Origin: Bacteroidaceae bacterium
Lineage (GTDB): Bacteria; Bacteroidota; Bacteroidia; Bacteroidales; Bacteroidaceae
NCBI GenBank assembly: GCA_902362375.1
Contig: CABIVS010000004.1
Location: 113,101-177,100, forward strand
Direction of reading: 5' to 3'
DNA: 64,000 nucleotides
This document shows positions 49,963 through 58,811 of this stretch, one piece after another. Position 1 is the first letter of the stretch. Every line of letters starts with the position of its first letter. The position numbers and the translations under genes were made by a program. The notes beneath the pieces were generated by a model. It was not told the DNA's origin. It was given only the letters and a program-made list of their open reading frames with translations, and did no database searches.

Positions 49963-52900
49963 ATGCTTAATAAAATTATACATTACTCCCTACACAACCG
50001 GCTGGTTGTAGTTTGTGCGGCCATCCTCCTGCTTATTGCAGGAACGTATACCGCCATGCATACGGAAGTAGACGTATTCCCCGACCTAAATGCACCTACG
50101 GTAGTAATCATGACCGAGGCGAATGGTATGGCTGCGGAAGAAGTTGAACAGCTCGTTACTTTTCCTGTTGAAACTGCCGTTAACGGAGCTACGGGTGTGC
50201 GTCGTGTCCGCTCTTCTTCTACCAACGGATTTTCCGTTGTCTGGGTAGAATTTGATTGGGGAACGGATATTTATCTCGCCCGTCAGATTGTTAGTGAGAA
50301 ATTAGCGGTGGTGAGCGAATCACTGCCGGTCAATGTCGGCAAACCGACTCTTGGACCACAGTCTTCTATCTTGGGCGAAATGCTCATCGTCGGTCTGACT
50401 GCCGACTCCACTTCCATGCTCGATCTTCGCACGATTGCGGACTGGACTATCCGTCCACGCCTGCTGTCTACCGGAGGAGTGGCACAAGTGGCTGTGCTCG
50501 GAGGAGATATCAAAGAATATCAGATTCAGCTAGATCCCGAACGGATGCGTCATTACGGCATCTCGATGGGAGAAGTGATGGCGGTGACACAGGATATGAA
50601 CCTGAACGCAAACGGAGGCGTGCTCTATGAATTTGGAAATGAATATATTGTACGTGGTGTACTCTCCACTTCTAAAACAGAGCAACTTGGCAAAGCGGTA
50701 GTGAAAACGGTGAACAACTTCCCTGTCACGCTGGAAGATATTGCAGACGTTACCATCGGACCGAAAGCTCCGAAACTGGGTACTGCTTCAGAACGTGGCA
50801 AATCTGCCGTCCTGATGACTGTTACCAAGCAACCGGCTACCAGTACACTGGAACTGACAGACAAACTGGAAGCATCTCTGAAAGATCTCCAGAAAAATCT
50901 GCCGCCGGACGTAAAAGTTTCAACGGACATATTCCGTCAAAGCCGCTTCATTGAAAGTTCCATCGGCAATGTGAAGAAATCACTCTTTGAAGGAGGTATT
51001 TTCGTTGTCATCGTGCTTTTCCTGTTCCTGGCAAATGTACGTACTACGCTGATCTCATTGGTGACACTGCCTCTTTCCCTGCTCGTTTCGATCCTGACTT
51101 TACACTACATAGGGCTGACAATCAACACCATGAGTCTTGGAGGTATGGCGATAGCTATCGGCTCATTAGTAGACGACGCCATTGTCGATGTGGAAAACGT
51201 ATATAAACGACTGCGGGAGAACCGCCTGAAAGCGGAAGCAGAAAGACTAAGTACACTCGAAGTGGTATTCAATGCGTCGAAAGAGGTGCGCATGCCTATC
51301 CTTAATTCAACGTTGATTATCGTGGTCAGCTTTGTTCCGTTATTTTTCTTGAGCGGCATGGAAGGCAGAATGTTGGTTCCACTAGGTGTTGCTTTTATCG
51401 TGGCATTGTTTGCATCTACCATAGTCGCCCTGACACTGACTCCGGTGCTCTGCTCTTATCTATTAGGAAGCAACAAGACGAACAAGAAACTGAAAGAAGC
51501 TCCCGTTGCCCGCTGGATGAAAGGGATTTATGAAAAAGCATTGACTTGGGTACTGGCACATAAGCGTGTGACTCTCGGAAGTACAATCGGACTTTTTGTA
51601 GTTGCGCTCGGAGTGTTTTTCACACTCGGACGCAGTTTCCTACCTTCGTTCAATGAAGGATCGTTCACCATCAATATCAGTTCTCTGCCGGGTATTTCGC
51701 TGGAAGAAAGCAACAAAATGGGACATCGCGCCGAAGAGTTATTGATGACGATTCCCGAAATACAAACGGTAGCCCGGAAAACGGGACGTGCCGAATTGGA
51801 TGAACATGCGTTAGGAGTCAATGTTTCTGAAATAGAGGCTCCGTTCGAATTGAAAGACCGCTCGCGCAGTGAACTGGTAGCGGATGTACGTGAAAAACTA
51901 GGTACAATCACCGGAGCAAACATAGAAATCGGACAACCGATCAGCCACCGTATCGACGCAATGCTGTCGGGTACGAAAGCGAATATCGCTATCAAGTTAT
52001 TCGGTGATGACCTGAATAAGATGTTTTCACTCGGTAATCAAATCAAAGGAGCGATCAGTGACATTCCCGGTGTTGCCGACCTGAACGTGGAACAACAGAT
52101 CGAACGTCCGCAGCTGAAAATACAGCCTAAACGGGAAATGCTGGCTAAGTTCGGTATTACCCTGCCGGAATTTTCGGAATATGTGAATGTGGCTTTGGCC
52201 GGAAAAGTGATCTCACAAGTTTATGAACAGGGCAAGAGTTTTGACCTGATCGTAAAAGTGAAGGATGATGCCCGGGATGAGATGGAGAAAATCCGTAACC
52301 TGATGGTAGACACGAACGACGGCCGCAAGGTTCCTTTGAGCTATGTAGCGGAAGTGGTATCGGCCATGGGTCCGAATACGATCAACCGCGAGAATGTGAA
52401 ACGTAAAATTGTCATTTCCGCGAATGTGGCTGACCGTGATTTGCGCAGTGTCGTGAATGATATTCAGAAACGCATCGATACATCGGTACAATTACCCGAA
52501 GGTTATCATATCGAGTATGGCGGACAGTTTGAAAGTGAGCAGGCTGCCAGCCGGACGTTGGCGTTGACTTCGTTTATCAGTATTGTAGTCATTTTCCTGT
52601 TGCTGTACAATGAGTTCCGCAGCGTGAAAGAATCCGGGGTTATCTTGCTGAATCTTCCGCTGGCACTGATCGGTGGTGTCTTTGCCTTGGTGATTACAAC
52701 AGGGGAAGTCAGCATTCCGGCTATCATCGGTTTCATCTCTTTATTCGGTATTGCTACCCGTAACGGTATGCTGTTAATCAGTCACTACAACCATTTGCAA
52801 CAGGTAGAGGGTTTGAATGTGTATGACAGTGTGATTCAGGGCTCTCTTGACCGTCTGAATCCGATTTTGATGACGGCATTGTCTTCTGCACTGGCACTGA

Positions 52901-53061
52901 TTCCATTGGCACTTGCCGGCGATTTGCCCGGTAACGAAATCCAGAGTCCGATGGCTAAAGTGATTTTAGGAGGATTATTAACGTCAACTTTTTTGAACGG
53001 TTTCATAGTCCCGATCGTTTATCTGATGATGCATCGGAAAAAGGCTCAGGAAAGCCTGTAG
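49963..53061 (+). CDS. RND efflux pump, CusA/CzcA-like
   Basis: 1032 residues, the full RND length: a first membrane helix (VVVCAAILLLIAGTYTAM), a large periplasmic loop, helices 2-6, a second loop and helices 8-12. Typical markers are VDVFPDLNAPTVVIMTEANG near the N-terminus and GSLVDDAIVDVENVYKRL in helix 4, the Asp/Glu relay of proton coupling. The helix-4 DDAIVDVEN differs from the VDGAVVIVEN of classic CzcA/CusA, so the substrate class is uncertain; the His-rich partners favour a metal cation. It is preceded by the adaptor and followed by the outer-membrane channel, after a tandem repeat. Confidence 0.9.
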   Translation: MLNKIIHYSLHNRLVVVCAAILLLIAGTYTAMHTEVDVFPDLNAPTVVIMTEANGMAAEEVEQLVTFPVETAVNGATGVRRVRSSSTNGFSVVWVEFDWGTDIYLARQIVSEKLAVVSESLPVNVGKPTLGPQSSILGEMLIVGLTADSTSMLDLRTIADWTIRPRLLSTGGVAQVAVLGGDIKEYQIQLDPERMRHYGISMGEVMAVTQDMNLNANGGVLYEFGNEYIVRGVLSTSKTEQLGKAVVKTVNNFPVTLEDIADVTIGPKAPKLGTASERGKSAVLMTVTKQPATSTLELTDKLEASLKDLQKNLPPDVKVSTDIFRQSRFIESSIGNVKKSLFEGGIFVVIVLFLFLANVRTTLISLVTLPLSLLVSILTLHYIGLTINTMSLGGMAIAIGSLVDDAIVDVENVYKRLRENRLKAEAERLSTLEVVFNASKEVRMPILNSTLIIVVSFVPLFFLSGMEGRMLVPLGVAFIVALFASTIVALTLTPVLCSYLLGSNKTNKKLKEAPVARWMKGIYEKALTWVLAHKRVTLGSTIGLFVVALGVFFTLGRSFLPSFNEGSFTINISSLPGISLEESNKMGHRAEELLMTIPEIQTVARKTGRAELDEHALGVNVSEIEAPFELKDRSRSELVADVREKLGTITGANIEIGQPISHRIDAMLSGTKANIAIKLFGDDLNKMFSLGNQIKGAISDIPGVADLNVEQQIERPQLKIQPKREMLAKFGITLPEFSEYVNVALAGKVISQVYEQGKSFDLIVKVKDDARDEMEKIRNLMVDTNDGRKVPLSYVAEVVSAMGPNTINRENVKRKIVISANVADRDLRSVVNDIQKRIDTSVQLPEGYHIEYGGQFESEQAASRTLALTSFISIVVIFLLLYNEFRSVKESGVILLNLPLALIGGVFALVITTGEVSIPAIIGFISLFGIATRNGMLLISHYNHLQQVEGLNVYDSVIQGSLDRLNPILMTALSSALALIPLALAGDLPGNEIQSPMAKVILGGLLTSTFLNGFIVPIVYLMMHRKKAQESL

Positions 53062-53073
53062 AGGGTGGTCTTT

Positions 53074-53155
53074 TTCCTCGGTGAGGAAAGCATCGTTCCT
53101 CGGTGAGGAAACAAGTGTTCCTCGGTGAGAAAAGGGGTGTTCCCCGGTGCCGAAC
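53074..53155. repeat. Four-copy tandem repeat, 22-bp period, in the RND operon
   Basis: TTCCTCGGTGAGGAA-type units start at 53074, 53096, 53118 and 53140, exactly 22 bases apart; the last copy is TTCCCCGGTGCCGAA. Each of the first two contains the dyad TTCCTC/GAGGAA. The repeat fills the gap between the pump and channel genes. Confidence 0.85.
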
Positions 53156-53218
53156 AAACAGATGCCTTATCATAAAGTATCTATCAACAATAGATTGTAA
53201 CAAATAAAGAAAATAAGA

Positions 53219-54403
53219 ATGAAACAAATCATGATCATAAGCACTGCACTTCTATTCTTAGCCATAGGCGGAGTGCAAGCTCAAAACGGAATTGACCAGG
53301 TATTGAAAAATATCGAAACGAACAATAGGGAGCTGCAGGCAAACGAGCAACAGATTACTTCGCAGAAGCTGGAAGCCAAAACGGATAATAACTTACCTGA
53401 TCCTACTCTTTCTTACGCGCATCTATGGGGAGCGAAAGATAAAAACGAAACAATCGGTGAGCTGGTTGTTTCACAAAGCTTCGATTTCCCCAGTTTATAT
53501 GCTACACGTAACAAGTTGAACCGACTGAAGGCAGGAGCTTTTGACAGTCAGGCGGATATTTTTCGTCAGGAGAAGCTGTTACAGGCAAAAGAACTCTGCC
53601 TGGATATTATTATGCTCCGTCAGCAAAAGCATATTTTGGAAGAACGTCTCCGCAATGCGGAAGAGCTGGCTAAAATGTATGCCAAGCGTCTCCAAACGGG
53701 AGATGCAAATGCGCTCGAAACCAATAAAATCAACTTGGAGCTGCTGAATGTCAAAACGGAAGCGTCTCTGAACGAGACGGCACTCCGCAATAAGCAGCAG
53801 GAGTTGAATACACTGAATGGTAATATTCCGGTGGTTTTCGAAGAGAACCAATATCCGGCTATACCGTTCCCAAGCGATTACCAAATGTTGAAATCGGAAG
53901 TCATGGCAACGGACCGCACTCTAATGGCACTAGGCAACGAGAGTCTCGTTGCCCGTAAACAAATCGCTGTCAATAAATCCCAGTGGTTGCCGAAACTAGA
54001 ACTCGGCTACCGTCGGAATACGGAAACAGGTGTGCCTTTCAACGGTGTAGTGGTAGGCTTCTCTTTCCCTCTTTTCGAAAATCGAAATAAGGTGAAAATC
54101 GCTAAAGCGCAGGCACTCAACATCGACTTGCAAAAGGATAATGCTACCCTGCAAGTGGAATCTGAATTGGCACAGCTTTACCGGGAAGCGAAAACGCTGC
54201 ATGCTTCAATGGAAGAATATAGCAAGACTTTCCAGTCGCAACAAGATTTGGCATTGCTGAAACAAGCTTTGACAGGTGGACAAATTAGTATGATCGAGTA
54301 CTTCGTTGAAGTGTCGGTGATCTATCAAAGTCATCAAAATTATCTGCAATTGGAAAATCAGTACCAAAAGGCAATGGCACGGATTTACAAAAGCAAGCTA
54401 TAA
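53219..54403 (+). CDS. TolC-family outer-membrane efflux channel
   Basis: 394 residues with a signal peptide (STALLFLAIGGVQAQN). The two long helical repeats of TolC-type channels are apparent: NIETNNRELQANEQQITSQK with NLPDPTLSYAHLWG, and the second half with QWLPKLELGYRRNTETGVPF, FPLFENRNKVKIAKAQALNI and LENQYQKAMARIYKSKL at the end. It completes the three-part pump with the adaptor and RND genes. The gap of 157 bases with a tandem repeat is the widest in the operon, so expression may be adjusted separately. CzcC/CusC-like. Confidence 0.88.
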   Translation: MKQIMIISTALLFLAIGGVQAQNGIDQVLKNIETNNRELQANEQQITSQKLEAKTDNNLPDPTLSYAHLWGAKDKNETIGELVVSQSFDFPSLYATRNKLNRLKAGAFDSQADIFRQEKLLQAKELCLDIIMLRQQKHILEERLRNAEELAKMYAKRLQTGDANALETNKINLELLNVKTEASLNETALRNKQQELNTLNGNIPVVFEENQYPAIPFPSDYQMLKSEVMATDRTLMALGNESLVARKQIAVNKSQWLPKLELGYRRNTETGVPFNGVVVGFSFPLFENRNKVKIAKAQALNIDLQKDNATLQVESELAQLYREAKTLHASMEEYSKTFQSQQDLALLKQALTGGQISMIEYFVEVSVIYQSHQNYLQLENQYQKAMARIYKSKL

Positions 54404-54489
54404 ATAGTACATAAAACCCTTTAAGCATGGGCTATGCTGAACATACTAATTTCTATTTTTAAGTGATATAAGTATGTTTATATAATAAA

Positions 54490-54574
54490 TTAGGCACGGA
54501 TTACACGGATTTCACGGTCTTTAGTGTTGTCATTACTATAAAGCAACAGTGTTGATCCGTGTAATTCGTGCCTA
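54490..54574. repeat. Degenerate GGATTACAC-type inverted repeat
   Basis: Bases 54490-54510 (TTAGGCACGGATTACACGGA and one more) match the reverse complement of 54554-54574 with one mismatch. The left arm carries an extra 9-base unit (GGATTTCAC) not paired on the right. It shares the GGCACGGATTAC core with the 30907 element. It lies after the efflux channel gene. Confidence 0.75.
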
Positions 54575-54640
54575 AATAGATCTCCTCTCTTTCCATCTCT
54601 CTTTCTTCAATTTCCGACTGGATATTTCAAAAGAATACAT

Positions 54641-54648
54641 TACATTTG
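54641..54648 (+). promoter_or_regulatory. -7 element of the small lipoprotein gene
   Basis: TACATTTG matches TAnnTTTG, 22 bases before the ATG at 54671. Confidence 0.55.
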
Positions 54649-54670
54649 CAACGAACATAAAATTTAAATT

Positions 54671-55498
54671 ATGAGACCTAAACATTTCAATTTATTCATG
54701 TTATGCTGCATCCTTACGCTACTAAGTGGCTGTAAAGATGATGACGATAATCCACTACGTTTTTACAACAGTGAATACGAAGTGCCTATGGGTGGCAGAC
54801 GTTACCTCGGACTAGAAAGCGGAAATGGTGACTACTCACTTGCAATGAAAGACACACGCATCGCAAGTGCCGGAACTGAAACTGGCTGGAGCGGAGTACC
54901 TGCCGGACGTATGATTTACGTAACCGGTATCCTCACCGGAACGACTTATCTGACAGTAACGGACAACGCCACACAAGAGAGTTGCACTTTACCAATCAAG
55001 GTGGTCGATAATTACGAAAATATAGAGTTGCTCCGCAGCTACTTGTCTAACTTACCCAACGGAGACGCGAATCTTCTACCTGGCATTTCCGACATTTTTC
55101 TGATTAACAACCACGCACGGGATGCTTATTTTTTCAAACAGGGAGAACAGACCGCCTTTTCATCCGGACTTGAATTAATAACCCAAGGAAGTTACAAACT
55201 GGAAAAAGAAGAGGGAGACGATGAGAAAGTGACACTAACCCTCACTTTTTCGGAAGATATGGCAACACCTGTTTCCGATCATAAATTCATTATATGGGGA
55301 AATTCGTACTTATTTCACCGGTTGGATAAAAGCCTAAATCTGAACTGGAACACTCCGCCCATTGGAGAAACGCGGACATCACCTGCACCTCCTCCTTCCT
55401 ACACGCTGGAAGAATTTACAGGAGGCGAAGCAGGCACAGGCAGACAACTCGCTTTTACCCTTTCCCAACAGGAAATACCTGCAGGAATACTGCCTTAA
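54671..55498 (+). CDS. Hypothetical surface lipoprotein, 275 residues
   Basis: The lipobox is LTLLSGC, followed by KDDDDN, the acidic stretch that marks surface export in Bacteroides. Residues about 30-115 look like a BIG/Ig-like beta domain (YNSEYEVPMGGRRYLGLESG, TGTTYLTVTDNATQESCTLP). The remainder is beta-rich with no motif I recognise and ends in EEFTGGEAGTGRQLAFTLSQ. It overlaps the convergent methyltransferase gene by 4 bases at the stop codons. Function unknown. Confidence 0.7.
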   Translation: MRPKHFNLFMLCCILTLLSGCKDDDDNPLRFYNSEYEVPMGGRRYLGLESGNGDYSLAMKDTRIASAGTETGWSGVPAGRMIYVTGILTGTTYLTVTDNATQESCTLPIKVVDNYENIELLRSYLSNLPNGDANLLPGISDIFLINNHARDAYFFKQGEQTAFSSGLELITQGSYKLEKEEGDDEKVTLTLTFSEDMATPVSDHKFIIWGNSYLFHRLDKSLNLNWNTPPIGETRTSPAPPPSYTLEEFTGGEAGTGRQLAFTLSQQEIPAGILP

Positions 55499-56958
55499 TC
55501 AGTAACGTCTTCTGATAAGATGCGTATATTTTCCGGCAAGTATCCGCTACGGATGCGCCATTCTTGCGGATAAAGATTATTGGCACGATTGCCGATATTC
55601 TTCACAAATCCGAGAGGGATATGCCGATAAGTAAGCAAAACATACCCACGAGGGGCTGTTGCCGGTAAGGCAATGGCCTCTTTTCGTAAATAAGTGATAG
55701 CCTGTTCATAATTTATTTCTTCCGTGGCAAATGCTTCCCGGCACAAAAGCGAGGTACACATCGCCAACGCATGGTCAGGGATTAAATCCTTTCCTTTCAC
55801 TTCGCCTATCTCAATCCCTGCCGACACGATTTTCAGGCTTTGTTTCATCGTCATCAACTCATTAATATAGTAATGTGAAAAAGCCCGGATATTTGTTCCT
55901 TCCGCCAATAAAATATACTTGTCCGAATTTTCATCATTCAACCAGCTTTTGGCCATATTCAGATGCTCTTTCGATACAGGAAAAGATGTTGCTGCCCCTT
56001 TCTTATCCTTCTTCTTGAAGGCTTTCTCTTTCGCAGAAGAAGATACCGGAATCTCTTCTTCTGTCTCCGGCTTACGAAAAGCCACCAGAAAAAAGCCTTC
56101 ACCTTTCGTCTTATGAGGGAAAAAATGATAGACGGGAATAGAAGACTTGGAATGATCCCTTTTATCCGACAAAAGATTTCCTGTTATATTCCAATCCTCC
56201 TGCACCTGAACAGTTAATGGTTCGCCTCCATACTCTTGTTGAATCCAACGTGCATTCTCCTCATCCTCTTTCGTATTAAATGTACACGTACTATATATAA
56301 GAATACCTCCGGGCTTCAACGTATCCCAAATATCCGCAATAATCCGTCGCTGGCGTTGCCAACAGATTTCCACATTCTCGGGACTCCACTCGTCCACAGC
56401 TACCGGATCTTTACGGAACATACCTTCACCGGAACAGGGAACATCTGTAAGAATCACATCAAAAAAAGAGGGCAAAGCCGAAAAATCTGCCGGATCATTA
56501 TTGGTCACTACCACATCCGGATGTCCCCACTTCGTCAGGTTTTCAGCAAGGATCTGCGAACGATTCCGGATCACCTCATTAGCTACCAACAGGCTCCCTT
56601 CGGGAAGTACACTACGGGCATGAGTCGATTTTCCACCGGGAGCCGCACAAAGATCCAACATCTTCACCGGTCCGGTGATATATTGCCGGAGTACCTGCTC
56701 CACAAACATGGAAGAAGCTTCCTGAACATAATAACAGCCTGCATGAAATAAGGGATCGAACGTGAAAGTAAGACGTTCATTCAAATAGAATCCTTCGGAA
56801 GACCAAGGTACCTTATCCGATAAAGAATGATTGATTTTCAATTGATTCAACCGGATGCTAACCGGTGGTTCCTGTTGGAGGGCAACAGCCAGTTTGTCGT
56901 ATTCTTCATCGCCCAATAGAGCGAGGGTGTAGTCTATAAAAGAAGCAGGTAATTCCAT
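55495..56958 (-). CDS. RsmF/NSUN-like rRNA (cytosine-C5) methyltransferase
   Basis: 487 residues from the ATG at 56958 (MELPASFIDYTLALLG); the frame runs 17 codons further upstream, but that part overlaps the likely promoter. The SAM-binding motif is LDLCAAPGGKSTHA. The two Cys of the catalytic pair are in TDVPCSGEGMF (motif IV) and YSTCTFNTKEDEENA (motif VI). A C-terminal region of about 190 residues includes the PUA-like RNA-binding part typical of RsmF. It modifies a cytosine in rRNA using SAM; the exact position is not deducible. Confidence 0.88.
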   Translation of the reverse strand: MELPASFIDYTLALLGDEEYDKLAVALQQEPPVSIRLNQLKINHSLSDKVPWSSEGFYLNERLTFTFDPLFHAGCYYVQEASSMFVEQVLRQYITGPVKMLDLCAAPGGKSTHARSVLPEGSLLVANEVIRNRSQILAENLTKWGHPDVVVTNNDPADFSALPSFFDVILTDVPCSGEGMFRKDPVAVDEWSPENVEICWQRQRRIIADIWDTLKPGGILIYSTCTFNTKEDEENARWIQQEYGGEPLTVQVQEDWNITGNLLSDKRDHSKSSIPVYHFFPHKTKGEGFFLVAFRKPETEEEIPVSSSAKEKAFKKKDKKGAATSFPVSKEHLNMAKSWLNDENSDKYILLAEGTNIRAFSHYYINELMTMKQSLKIVSAGIEIGEVKGKDLIPDHALAMCTSLLCREAFATEEINYEQAITYLRKEAIALPATAPRGYVLLTYRHIPLGFVKNIGNRANNLYPQEWRIRSGYLPENIRILSEDVTD

Positions 56959-57067
56959 CTTTCGTTTATTAATTTCCGCAAATATCAAAAATATTTCGTC
57001 TCTTTGCAACTTTCTATGATATTAACTACGTCTAACAGACAAAGAAATAAATTAAAAAACTATAGAT

Positions 57068-57844
57068 ATGAAAAATTTTCTATTAGCATTGATGGTTGTA
57101 CTGACCACTTGCACACTGGCTGTTGCCCAGACTACCGTTGTTCGTGATTCCATCGGGAAAGTAAAAGTAACTGTGACCAAAGACAATAAAGCAAATACGA
57201 ATAATACTGCTGTCACGGTGATTGGTGTAGATACAGCGGATGCCGACTCTACAGACGTTGATGCAAACTCAAGTAATGTAAGCAGCACTCATGGTAAAGC
57301 CAGCTTCACATTCGAATCGGATGACAGTGATTTCCCATTCAATAATGTCGGTGCTGGTAGTATTCTGGTAACAATCATAGCAATCGTTGCTGTATTCGGA
57401 TTTCCGGTATTCATTCTATTTGTAATCTTCTTCTTCCGTTATAAGAACCGGAAAGCACGTTATCACCTTGCCGAACAGGCACTTGCTGCCGGCCAACCGC
57501 TTCCGGCAGAGTTTATCCGCGAAACCAAAACTGTAGATTCGCGTTCACAAGGCATCAAGAACACTTTTACAGGTATCGGTCTTTTCATCTTCCTCTGGGC
57601 AATCACCGGCGAATTCGGAATGGGAGCTATCGGCTTACTCGTTACATTCATGGGTATCGGACAATGGATTATCGGTAGTAAACAACAGACTCAAGACGCA
57701 AATGCTACCCGGATGTATACGGGTAATAAGGATGAAAAAAAGAACCCGAATAACGTTAGAACCGATAGTTTCGAAATCATCCCTTCCGAATCCGAAGAGA
57801 AAGACAAAGGAGTAAACGAAGAAAAGAACGACGAGAATAAATGA
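57068..57844 (+). CDS. Membrane protein at the head of an ECF sigma operon (DUF6249-like)
   Basis: 258 residues: a signal peptide ending LAVAQ, an extracytoplasmic Thr/Asn/Asp-rich stretch (about 25-95), a membrane helix around VTIIAIVAVFGFPVFILFVI, a cytoplasmic basic segment (RYKNRKARYHLAEQALAAG), two further helices (about 165-200) and a charged cytoplasmic tail (ESEEKDKGVNEEKNDENK). The layout suggests signal transmission or an envelope sensor for the sigma factor that overlaps its 3' end by 4 bases. The DUF6249 name is from recollection. Confidence 0.7.
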   Translation: MKNFLLALMVVLTTCTLAVAQTTVVRDSIGKVKVTVTKDNKANTNNTAVTVIGVDTADADSTDVDANSSNVSSTHGKASFTFESDDSDFPFNNVGAGSILVTIIAIVAVFGFPVFILFVIFFFRYKNRKARYHLAEQALAAGQPLPAEFIRETKTVDSRSQGIKNTFTGIGLFIFLWAITGEFGMGAIGLLVTFMGIGQWIIGSKQQTQDANATRMYTGNKDEKKNPNNVRTDSFEIIPSESEEKDKGVNEEKNDENK

Positions 57845-58392
57845 GCCAACTCAATGATATATCGTTAGTCGCACAGGTCGTGGTGTTCAAGAACACCAAG
57901 GCCTTCGACCAGTTGGTGAAGGAGTACCAGTCGCCCATCCGGCGATTCTTCCTGAACCTGACTTGCGGCGACAGCGAATTGAGTGACGACCTTGCGCAAG
58001 ATACATTTATCAAAGCATATACGAACATTGCCTCTTTCCGGAACTTGTCAAGTTTCTCTACGTGGCTGTACCGTATTGCTTATAATGTTTTTTATGATTA
58101 TATTCGCAGCCGGAAAGAGACAGCTGACTTGGATACAAGAGAAATAGACGCCATCAACAGCACCGAACAGGAGAATATCGGGCAGAAAATGGATGTCTAC
58201 CAGTCACTCAAAATGCTTAAAGAAGTGGAAAGAACCTGCATCACGTTGTTCTATATGGAGGACATTAGTATCGACAAAATTGCAGGGATTATAGGAGTAC
58301 CGTCAGGGACAGTGAAAAGCCATCTGTCACGCGGGAAAGAAAAGTTAGCAACGTATTTAAAACAAAACGGTTATGACAGAAATAGACAATGA
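57841..58392 (+). CDS. ECF-type RNA polymerase sigma factor
   Basis: 183 residues with the two domains of an ECF sigma. Region 2 includes LVKEYQSPIRRFFLNLTCGD, DDLAQDTFIKAYTNIASFRN and FSTWLYRIAYNVFYDYIR. Region 4 includes CITLFYMEDISIDKIAGIIG and VPSGTVKSHLSRGKEKL. The start overlaps the membrane protein gene by 4 bases, and the end overlaps the next gene by 20 bases, so the three are one operon. It likely controls an envelope response, possibly its own operon; promoter specificity is not evident. Confidence 0.93.
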   Translation: MSQLNDISLVAQVVVFKNTKAFDQLVKEYQSPIRRFFLNLTCGDSELSDDLAQDTFIKAYTNIASFRNLSSFSTWLYRIAYNVFYDYIRSRKETADLDTREIDAINSTEQENIGQKMDVYQSLKMLKEVERTCITLFYMEDISIDKIAGIIGVPSGTVKSHLSRGKEKLATYLKQNGYDRNRQ

Positions 58393-58702
58393 TAAGCTCT
58401 TGCGCGATTTCTTCGCAGAAAACAAGCAGGAAATAGCAGATAACGGATTCAGTCGCCGTGTCATGCATCACTTACCCGGTCGTAGCAATCGCCTGGCTCG
58501 TATCTGGAGCGCTTTCGTGATGACTGTGGCGGTCGCACTTTTTGTATGGTTAGGCGGTTTGGAAGCAGCTTGGGGAACCATAAGAGAAGTATTTATCGGT
58601 ATGATTAATCATGGCACTGCCAGCCTTGATCCGAAATCAATTATTATCGCAGCTGTTGTACTATTATTCATGGCTACACGAAAGGTTGCTTCAATGGCAT
58701 AA
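58373..58702 (+). CDS. Small membrane protein, probable anti-sigma-type partner (DUF5056-like)
   Basis: 109 residues. The first ~50 are cytoplasmic and charged (NDKLLRDFFAENKQEIADNG, FSRRVMHHLPGR), then come membrane helices at about 46-62 (FVMTVAVALFVWLGGL) and about 88-105 (IIIAAVVLLFMATRK). A cytoplasmic N-terminus followed by membrane helices and a 20-base overlap with the sigma gene is the usual layout of an anti-sigma factor. Binding to the sigma factor is inferred. DUF5056 is recalled, not checked. Confidence 0.75.
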   Translation: MTEIDNDKLLRDFFAENKQEIADNGFSRRVMHHLPGRSNRLARIWSAFVMTVAVALFVWLGGLEAAWGTIREVFIGMINHGTASLDPKSIIIAAVVLLFMATRKVASMA

Positions 58703-58783
58703 TTAGCTCTTGAAAAAGGATTTATTTTGTTAAAGAATGATAAATCTACCCTAACTAGCAAAGGAGCCCAAACTTAGATATCG

Positions 58784-58791
58784 TATCTTTG
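58784..58791 (+). promoter_or_regulatory. -7 element of the PLD-like gene
   Basis: TATCTTTG matches TAnnTTTG, 20 bases before the GTG start at 58812. Confidence 0.5.
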
Positions 58792-58811
58792 TTCTTCTGT
58801 AAACTAAAAGA

